A DNA stretch of 5,073 bases, taken from Pseudomonadota bacterium. GTDB taxonomy: Bacteria > Myxococcota_A > Polyangia > Polyangiales > Sandaracinaceae. Made by a program: the position numbers and the translations under genes. Below are positions 1 through 5,073 of this stretch, piece after piece (the stretch's first letter is position 1; each line of letters opens with the position of its first letter). The stretch is from contig JAEZBP010001105.1 in NCBI GenBank assembly GCA_023427125.1, forward strand, positions 1-5,073, given 5' to 3'. Under the pieces are notes generated by a model. It had not been told where the DNA came from, did not search any database, and worked only from the letters and a program-made list of their open reading frames with translations.

Positions 1-3
1 AAC

Positions 4-61
4 GAAGACACAGAACGACCCAGCCCGAAGAGGAAGACACAGAACGACCCAGCCCGAAGAG
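4..61. repeat. Perfect 29-bp tandem duplication (two copies)
   Basis: Positions 4-32 and 33-61 are identical, each starting GAAGACACAG and ending GCCCGAAGAG. The unit is not a multiple of three. The three bases to the left and those after 61 do not continue the repeat, so only two full copies are visible. It sits 21 bp beyond the stop codon of the minus-strand protease gene, so it would lie in that gene's 3' untranslated region. The function is unknown; a recent slippage duplication is the simplest explanation. Confidence 0.9.
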
Positions 62-82
62 AAAGAAGAAGAGAACGAAGAG
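56..82. other. Purine-rich run next to the protease stop codon
   Basis: Positions 56-75 are purines only, and a single C (76) interrupts the run up to 82. On the minus strand, the direction of the adjacent protease gene, this becomes a C/T-rich, G-poor stretch immediately after the stop codon. Such composition is compatible with a Rho loading site, but that is inference. There is no hairpin with a U-tract that would mark an intrinsic terminator. Confidence 0.4.
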
Positions 83-739
83 TCAGCGCCGCTCCTCGCG
101 AGACACCAGCCGCGGCCCCGCCGGCGGGTCGGAGGCGGAGGGGGCGCGCGGGTCGTGAGAGCGGATGAACTGCAGGTTCTCGTAGTTGATCGCCCCGTGC
201 GCCAAGACGCACCCGTAGAGCGATCCTGTCGCCTCGTACATCACCCCGAGCAAGAGCCCCATCAGCAGCGCCCACGGCGTCCACATCAAGAAGCGCCGGT
301 CGGGCCCGATGTGCAGCAGCCCGAAGAGGATCGACGTCGGGACGAGCCCCAGGCTCGGCTGCAGCGCCCCCCGGAAGAACACCTCCTCGCCGATCCCCGA
401 CGCCAGCGCCAGCGCGAGCACCGCCACCCCGTCGAGCCCGCCCACGATCTCGCGGAACGCCAGGTGGAGCTCGCGCCCCCAGCGGCTCCTCGTCACCAGC
501 GCCCGCGTCGCCACCAGCGTCAGCCCCGCCAGCGCCACCCCGGCCCCCAGCGACCCCACGACGTCCCACGGGGCCGAGAGCGCGAGCCACGGGTGAGGGT
601 GCACGAAGAGCCAGGGCCGCCCTCGAGACGCCGCCCAGCCGAAGCCCAACAGCGTGAGCGTGGCGTAAACGCACGTGGTCAGGAGGAGGATTCGGCGTCG
701 GGTCACGAGCGGTCGGTGCGCGGTGTCGTTGACACTCAC
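83..739 (-). CDS. CPBP (CAAX/Abi-type) intramembrane glutamic endopeptidase
   Basis: This is a 218-residue membrane protein with the three signature motifs of the CPBP/Abi family: EEVFFR (E118, E119, R123), FGLLH (F139, H143) and HGAIN (H181, N185). In this family, related to eukaryotic Rce1, these residues form the glutamate/histidine active site inside the membrane. Hydrophobic segments lie at about 16-37, 57-77, 104-116, 131-146, 150-169 and 173-185, and the last 28 residues are hydrophilic. The substrate cannot be read from the sequence; bacterial members have roles in bacteriocin self-immunity, protein processing and unknown processes. No peptide or bacteriocin gene is adjacent. The start is GTG (737-739) with no recognisable Shine-Dalgarno; a second GTG at residue 12 is an alternative that would still keep the first membrane segment. 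The gene is transcribed away from the neighbouring response regulator. Confidence 0.9.
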   Translation of the reverse strand: MSVNDTAHRPLVTRRRILLLTTCVYATLTLLGFGWAASRGRPWLFVHPHPWLALSAPWDVVGSLGAGVALAGLTLVATRALVTRSRWGRELHLAFREIVGGLDGVAVLALALASGIGEEVFFRGALQPSLGLVPTSILFGLLHIGPDRRFLMWTPWALLMGLLLGVMYEATGSLYGCVLAHGAINYENLQFIRSHDPRAPSASDPPAGPRLVSREERR

Positions 740-762
740 GGGGGTGGGGAATTACTAAGGAG
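729..762 (+). promoter_or_regulatory. Possible sigma70-type promoter in compact divergent region
   Basis: A perfect TTGACA lies at 729-734, inside the first codons of the divergent protease gene. It is followed by the only AT-rich patch nearby (750-758, AATTACTAA) at roughly -10 distance; TACTAA at 753-758 gives an 18-bp spacer, but the -10 match is only 3 of 6. The problem is that AAGGAG (757-762), the likely ribosome site of the regulator gene, overlaps this -10. If the promoter were real, the transcript would begin after it. The TTGACA may be coincidental coding sequence. Confidence 0.3.
757..762 (+). promoter_or_regulatory. Shine-Dalgarno candidate for the HD-GYP regulator
   Basis: AAGGAG ends 13 nt before ATG 776, longer than the usual 5-9 nt. 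No better site and no other start lies between it and 776, and the REC domain begins about 10 residues after this ATG. The start is therefore supported mainly by domain position. Confidence 0.5.
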
Positions 763-775
763 CCCACCGGCGACG

Positions 776-2269
<1,494 letters not shown>

Positions 2270-2307
2270 GGCCCGCGCGGATCTCCCGCAGCCCCTCCAG
2301 CCAGCTA

Positions 2308-2865
2308 CTACACGATGGGCTCGAAGCTCAGGCGCTGGCCGGCCACCGAGACGCCGGCCATCGCGCCGGGCTCGGGCAGGACGAAGACCGCGACGCCGTT
2401 GCGGAAGCGCGCCTGCTCGGCGCCGCCGCGGCCGAGCACGGTCGCGGTCGCCTGCGCGGTCAGGTCGAACTGCCCGGACCGGAGGCTCTGGAACGACGCG
2501 GGCGTCGAGAAGACGATGAGCTGGGCGTAGCGCTGCGCGCCGGCCTGGATGCCGGTCGAGATCTGGCGGAGGGTGACGTGGCCGACGGGTCGGCCCCGCT
2601 CGTACGCGACGCCCACGCCGCCGGTGCCGCCGATGCCCCACGCGGCCTCACTGACCCGCGGGATGACCACGTAGCCGAACGAGCGATTGAGCACACGCCG
2701 GAGCGACGGATCGCGCTCCACCATCTGGCTCACCACGCTCTGGGCTTGCGCGTCGAGCACCTGCTGCTCTCCCCGCGTCTGAGGGGTCGACGCGCAGCCC
2801 ACGAGCAACAGCACGGCGAGCGCCGGGATGGTTCCGAGAGTGAGTCGCCTCGAGGCTTCGTTCAT
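2308..2865 (-). CDS. SYLF (Ysc84/DUF500) domain lipoprotein
   Basis: This is a 185-residue exported protein. The N-terminus has a basic start (R6, R7), a hydrophobic core (about 9-22) and the lipobox LVGC with lipidated C24. Residue +2 is Ala, which favours outer-membrane sorting by Lol. The rest matches the SYLF/Ysc84 domain: a helical stretch (about 33-60), FGYVVIPR (63-70), the glycine-rich GIGGTGGVGVAYERG (77-91) and a C-terminal beta-rich part to 183. Eukaryotic SYLF proteins bind phosphoinositides and actin; the bacterial lipoproteins have no settled function, and a lipid-related role in the envelope is inference. The ATG at 2863-2865 is chosen because of a strong GGAGGA 5 nt upstream and the signal peptide that starts there; the frame is open 75 codons further upstream, but that stretch is Arg-rich and has no domain. 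It converges with the HD-GYP gene 38 bp away and diverges from the barrel gene. Confidence 0.93.
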   Translation of the reverse strand: MNEASRRLTLGTIPALAVLLLVGCASTPQTRGEQQVLDAQAQSVVSQMVERDPSLRRVLNRSFGYVVIPRVSEAAWGIGGTGGVGVAYERGRPVGHVTLRQISTGIQAGAQRYAQLIVFSTPASFQSLRSGQFDLTAQATATVLGRGGAEQARFRNGVAVFVLPEPGAMAGVSVAGQRLSFEPIV

Positions 2866-2870
2866 GGATC

Positions 2871-2876
2871 TCCTCC
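2871..2876 (-). promoter_or_regulatory. Strong Shine-Dalgarno deciding the SYLF lipoprotein start
   Basis: Read on the minus strand, GGAGGA lies 5 nt before the ATG at 2865, with a second GAGGAGG just upstream (about 2879-2885). This doubled purine block fixes the start and argues against the long upstream extension of the frame. Confidence 0.85.
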
Positions 2877-2937
2877 GCCTCCTCGCCTGAGCAGGTTCGA
2901 TGCCGCGCTTGCCCCGTGAGGTCCTCGCGAGGGTCGT

Positions 2938-2956
2938 CTTCGGACCGGCGCCGAAG
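2938..2956. repeat. Inverted repeat CTTCGG-N7-CCGAAG upstream of the SYLF gene
   Basis: Six-base arms (2938-2943 and 2951-2956) are perfectly complementary around a 7-nt centre, starting 73 bp upstream of the lipoprotein ATG. It could be an operator or a leader hairpin. There is no T-tract on either side, so it is not an intrinsic terminator. It is the least CG-repetitive of the inverted repeats in this spacer. Confidence 0.4.
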
Positions 2957-3103
2957 TGAGGTGGCGTCTCTCGCCGCGCGTGACGGAACGTCCTCGGAGT
3001 GGAGAGCCCGCGATGCGCGGACCCCGCCGGCGCCTGACACCCTCGAGCCACGGTGACCGGGCGCGCCGCGTCGCGGCGTGCTCGAGGCACGCTCTCCGCG
3101 CGG

Positions 3104-3117
3104 GGACGAGGTCGTCC
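3104..3117. repeat. Inverted repeat GGACGA-GG-TCGTCC
   Basis: This is a perfect 6-bp inverted repeat with a 2-nt centre, 140 bp upstream of the barrel gene ATG. It is shaped like a small dimeric-regulator operator, but nothing else supports that role. Confidence 0.3.
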
Positions 3118-3243
3118 TGAGCGCAGTGTGGGCGCGATGCCGCCGTTCGAGCGCCTTCCCGGCGGTCGCGTCGCGGCCCGTGGATCGTCGCCTCGATGGC
3201 ACCTCCCTTGCCGGACTCCGGTCGGCCCGCGCTCCGGGCTGCG

Positions 3244-3249
3244 AGGAGG
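3244..3249 (+). promoter_or_regulatory. Shine-Dalgarno deciding the beta-barrel gene start
   Basis: AGGAGG lies 8 nt before ATG 3258 and is followed by a further purine block (GAAGGG). The signal peptide starts exactly at this ATG, so the upstream part of the open frame (from 3078) is excluded. Confidence 0.85.
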
Positions 3250-3257
3250 GAAGGGTC

Positions 3258-3860
3258 ATGCGTCACGCTGCGACAACGCTCGGAACGGTGCTGATCGCGC
3301 TGGCCGTCGCCAGCACCCTCCCGTGCGCCGCGGGAGCGCAGCCGGAGTCGGAGGAGGTGCCGGCGCCATGCCCCCCCGACGACGTCACGTATTACGGCCA
3401 AGCGGGGGTGTACGAGGTCGGCGGGAGCGTCGGCGTCTTCTGGGACGACCCGGAGCTCACGCTCGCCGTGAGCCCGTCGTTCGGCGTGTTCCTGCTCGAG
3501 TACTTCGAGATCTCCGCCATCGTCGACCTCGAGTACGTCAGCGACGAGGATCCCGACACCGGCGAGCGCACGGGATCCACGACCGTCATCGCCGTGATCG
3601 AGCCGAGCTACCACCTGCCGCTCCACGAGGGGCTCTATCTCCTGACCGGCCTCGGCGTCGGCGTCGGCTACGACGGCGAGATCGTCGGGCTCGAGCTCAT
3701 CCCGCGGGTCGGCCTGAACATCGGGATCGGCCGCTCCGGCATCCTGACCCCTGCGGCGCGCGTCCCCATCCTGCTCGGCGTGAGCACGATCGGCGAGGAG
3801 GGCGGCTTCGAGGCCTCGGCCGCGGTGGGCCTCGAGGTCGGCTACACGACGTTCTTCTGA
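3258..3860 (+). CDS. Exported small outer-membrane beta-barrel-like protein
   Basis: This is a 200-residue protein of no family I recognise by name. It has a Sec signal peptide: R2, a hydrophobic core of about 8-22, and probable cleavage after AGA (residue 27). Pro before C23 makes a lipobox unlikely. The mature part shows alternating small/hydrophobic strands at about 50-62, 66-79, 84-93, 107-118, 125-139, 141-158, 162-174 and 184-200, with polar, acidic turns such as SDEDPDTGERTG (95-106). The chain ends in aromatic VGYTTFF, the pattern recognised by the BAM machinery. Eight strands and about 170 mature residues would fit a small OmpX/OmpA-like barrel. The fold is inferred from pattern only; a soluble periplasmic beta-sandwich is the alternative. 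It diverges from the SYLF lipoprotein gene across 392 bp and lies 116 bp before arcA. Confidence 0.75.
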   Translation: MRHAATTLGTVLIALAVASTLPCAAGAQPESEEVPAPCPPDDVTYYGQAGVYEVGGSVGVFWDDPELTLAVSPSFGVFLLEYFEISAIVDLEYVSDEDPDTGERTGSTTVIAVIEPSYHLPLHEGLYLLTGLGVGVGYDGEIVGLELIPRVGLNIGIGRSGILTPAARVPILLGVSTIGEEGGFEASAAVGLEVGYTTFF

Positions 3861-3927
3861 GGCCGAGGCGCTCTCCTTCACGTCGCAAGTCACCACTCTG
3901 GACGGCGTCCGAGAGCGGCTAGCGATA

Positions 3928-3941
3928 TCGGCGAGCGCCGA
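3928..3941. repeat. Palindrome TCGGCG-AG-CGCCGA upstream of arcA
   Basis: Perfect 6-bp arms lie around a 2-nt centre, 35 nt before the arcA ATG. It overlaps the 8-bp palindrome CGATATCG at 3923-3930, the only AT-containing core in this GC-rich gap. It could be an operator for arcA or a weak hairpin after the barrel gene. No T-tract follows. It does not resemble the AT-rich ArgR box. Confidence 0.4.
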
Positions 3942-3964
3942 CTGTCCCGATGACCGCGCGCTCG

Positions 3965-3970
3965 GGAGGA
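3965..3970 (+). promoter_or_regulatory. Shine-Dalgarno deciding the arcA start
   Basis: GGAGGA lies 6 nt before ATG 3977. An in-frame ATG at 3950 would add nine residues but has no ribosome site and would place this Shine-Dalgarno inside the gene. An in-frame TAG at 3920-3922 closes the frame above it. Confidence 0.88.
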
Positions 3971-3976
3971 CGAGCC

Positions 3977-5073
3977 ATGGCGGATTTCGGAGTGCACTCG
4001 GAGGTCGGCAAGCTGCGCAAGGTGATGGTGCATAGGCCCGATCTGAGCCTGAAGCGGCTGACACCATCCAACCGAGACGAGCTCCTCTTCGACGATGTCC
4101 TCTGGGTCGAGCAGGCGCAGAAGGAGCACGACGAGTTCGCCGAGACGTTTCGCCGCCGCGGGGTCGAGGTCTACTACGTCCAAGAGCTCCTGGCCGAGGC
4201 GCTCGCGGTGGAGGGCGCGCGCGAGTGGGTCTTCGAGCACACGATCAACCCGTACACGGTGGGGCCGTCCGCCGTCGACGTGGTGATCCGCGCCCTCGAC
4301 GCGATGGATGACGAGACGCTCGCGAAGCACCTGATCGGCGGGATCACCAAGCGCGAGCTGCTGCGGCGCATGAACGGAGATCTGGTGGGGCGCTCGCTCT
4401 CGGCCGCCATCGCCACCGACACGTCGTTCGTGCTGCCGCCGCTGCCGAACCACCTCTTCACCCGCGACAGCTCCTGCTGGCTCTATGGCGGCGTGTCGCT
4501 CAACCCGATGTTCTGGCCGTCGCGGCAGCGCGAGACGGTCAACGTCGGGACCATCTATCGCTTCCACCCGATGTTCAAGGGCAAAGACTTCCAGTTCTGG
4601 TACCCCGACGCCGGCCACGCCGAGGAGCACGACGAGTTCGACATCCAGGACTTCGGGCGCGCCGCGATCGAGGGCGGCGACGTGATGCCCATCGGCAAGG
4701 GCACCGTCCTCATCGGAGTCAGCGAGCGGACGACCGGGCGCATGGCGGAGATCCTCGCGATGCGCCTCTTCGAGAAGGAGGCCGCCGAGCGCGTCGTCGT
4801 CGTCGAGCTCGAGAAGAAGCGCTCGTACATGCACCTCGACGTCGTCTTCACGTTCATGGACCGGCAGACCGTGAGCGTGTATCCGAAGGTGATCGAGACG
4901 ACGAAGGCCTACAGCGTCCGGCCCGGGAGCCGCCCGGGCACCATCGACGTGCGGGCCGAGGAGAGCTTCCTCGGGAGCGTCGCCGACGCCCTCGGGATCG
5001 CCGAGAAGGACCTCCGGGTCGTGACGACCGGCGGCGACGAGGCGCAGCAGGAGCGCGAGCAGTGGGACAGCGG
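3977..5073 (+). CDS. arcA: Arginine deiminase (3' end beyond the window)
   Basis: The first 365 residues of arginine deiminase (EC 3.5.3.6) are present. This cytoplasmic enzyme converts L-arginine to citrulline and ammonia, the first step of the arginine deiminase pathway; citrulline can then yield carbamoyl phosphate and ATP through ArcB and ArcC. The N-terminus shows the family hallmarks GVHSEVGKLRKVMVHRP (5-21) and RLTPSNRDELLFDD (27-40). Active-site elements follow: FTRD (D164), EGGDVMPIG (E232, D235) and MHLD (H286, D288), matching Asp166, Glu224, His278 and Asp280 of the Pseudomonas enzyme as I recall them. It continues through TGGDE (351-355) and REQWD to the window edge. The last 50-55 residues, including the catalytic Cys in the GRGG-HCM region, are outside, so completeness cannot be judged. 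Between WYPD and EGGD (208-235) the loop is about ten residues longer than I recall for the Pseudomonas protein. No arcB, arcC or arcD lies on the left; they could follow on the right. Confidence 0.97.
   Translation, partial: MADFGVHSEVGKLRKVMVHRPDLSLKRLTPSNRDELLFDDVLWVEQAQKEHDEFAETFRRRGVEVYYVQELLAEALAVEGAREWVFEHTINPYTVGPSAVDVVIRALDAMDDETLAKHLIGGITKRELLRRMNGDLVGRSLSAAIATDTSFVLPPLPNHLFTRDSSCWLYGGVSLNPMFWPSRQRETVNVGTIYRFHPMFKGKDFQFWYPDAGHAEEHDEFDIQDFGRAAIEGGDVMPIGKGTVLIGVSERTTGRMAEILAMRLFEKEAAERVVVVELEKKRSYMHLDVVFTFMDRQTVSVYPKVIETTKAYSVRPGSRPGTIDVRAEESFLGSVADALGIAEKDLRVVTTGGDEAQQEREQWDS

Larger units (their letters stand above)
2866..3257. other. 392-bp divergent intergenic region, no credible gene
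   Basis: This stretch separates the divergent SYLF lipoprotein and beta-barrel genes and must hold their 5' leaders and promoters. Several frames are open through it, but the translations are Arg/Ala/Gly/Pro-rich with no domain, as expected for GC-rich non-coding DNA. No good -35/-10 pair was found on either strand. It contains several short perfect inverted repeats: 2938-2956, 3064-3078, 3104-3117 and 3211-3221. At this GC content some are expected by chance. Confidence 0.7.

Noticed and set aside
4..61. Start of a CRISPR array
   Set aside because: The two 29-bp copies are directly adjacent with no spacer, and no cas gene is present.
155..775. In-frame open extension of the HD-GYP gene by 207 codons upstream of 776
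   Set aside because: It is exactly antisense to the CPBP protease with its intact motifs, is rich in Arg/Pro/Gln/His, has no domain, and the REC domain begins right after ATG 776.
2270..2307. Possible bidirectional terminator between the convergent HD-GYP and SYLF genes
   Set aside because: The 38-bp gap has no stable inverted repeat followed by a T-tract on either strand.
3064..3078. Inverted repeat CGCCGCG-T-CGCGGCG as an operator
   Set aside because: It is made only of C and G apart from the centre; such palindromes arise readily by chance in this composition.
3013..3120. Small plus-strand frame of 35 codons preceded by GGAGAG at 3001-3006
   Set aside because: Spacing is plausible, but the peptide is Arg-rich with no recognisable feature and such frames are common by chance at this GC content. 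Conservation in relatives would be needed to revive it.
2862..4834. Two long minus-strand open frames (2862-4067 and 3890-4834)
   Set aside because: Both are antisense to the barrel protein and arginine deiminase, which have clear motifs, signal peptide and ribosome sites; the shadow translations have none.

Overview
The window is GC-rich DNA with G or C at most third codon positions. It comes from a Gram-negative bacterium: it encodes a lipobox protein with outer-membrane sorting residues and a Sec-exported beta-barrel ending in Phe. The combination (REC-GAF-HD-GYP regulator, SYLF lipoprotein, arginine deiminase, many divergent single genes) would fit a myxobacterium or another large-genome proteobacterium-like lineage. 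That placement is inference; no marker gene is present.

Layout, left to right. Positions 1-82 are non-coding and hold a perfect 29-bp tandem duplication followed by a purine-only run, just past the end of a minus-strand gene. Positions 83-739 (-) encode a CPBP/CAAX-type intramembrane protease with all three motifs. After a 36-bp divergent gap, 776-2269 (+) encodes a response regulator with REC, GAF and HD-GYP domains, predicted to be a phosphorelay-controlled c-di-GMP phosphodiesterase. It meets a convergent gene at 2308-2865 (-), a SYLF (Ysc84/DUF500) lipoprotein, across 38 bp. A 392-bp gap with no credible gene separates this from 3258-3860 (+), a small exported beta-barrel protein. After 116 bp, 3977 to the window end (+) is arginine deiminase (arcA), cut by the right edge about 50-55 residues before its expected C-terminus, so the catalytic Cys lies outside.

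The five genes do not form one operon. Strand changes give at least three transcription units: the protease alone, the regulator alone and the SYLF lipoprotein alone, with the barrel and arcA either together or separate. The SYLF/barrel pair is envelope-related and shares a long divergent control region, the most plausible functional link here. The regulator and arcA look like ordinary stand-alone signalling and arginine-catabolism genes. I see no phage, IS, CRISPR, tRNA or rRNA sequence, and no convincing evidence of a new system. The items worth a second look are small: the left-edge repeat, the compact divergent promoter region, the long envelope-gene spacer, and the palindromes before arcA.
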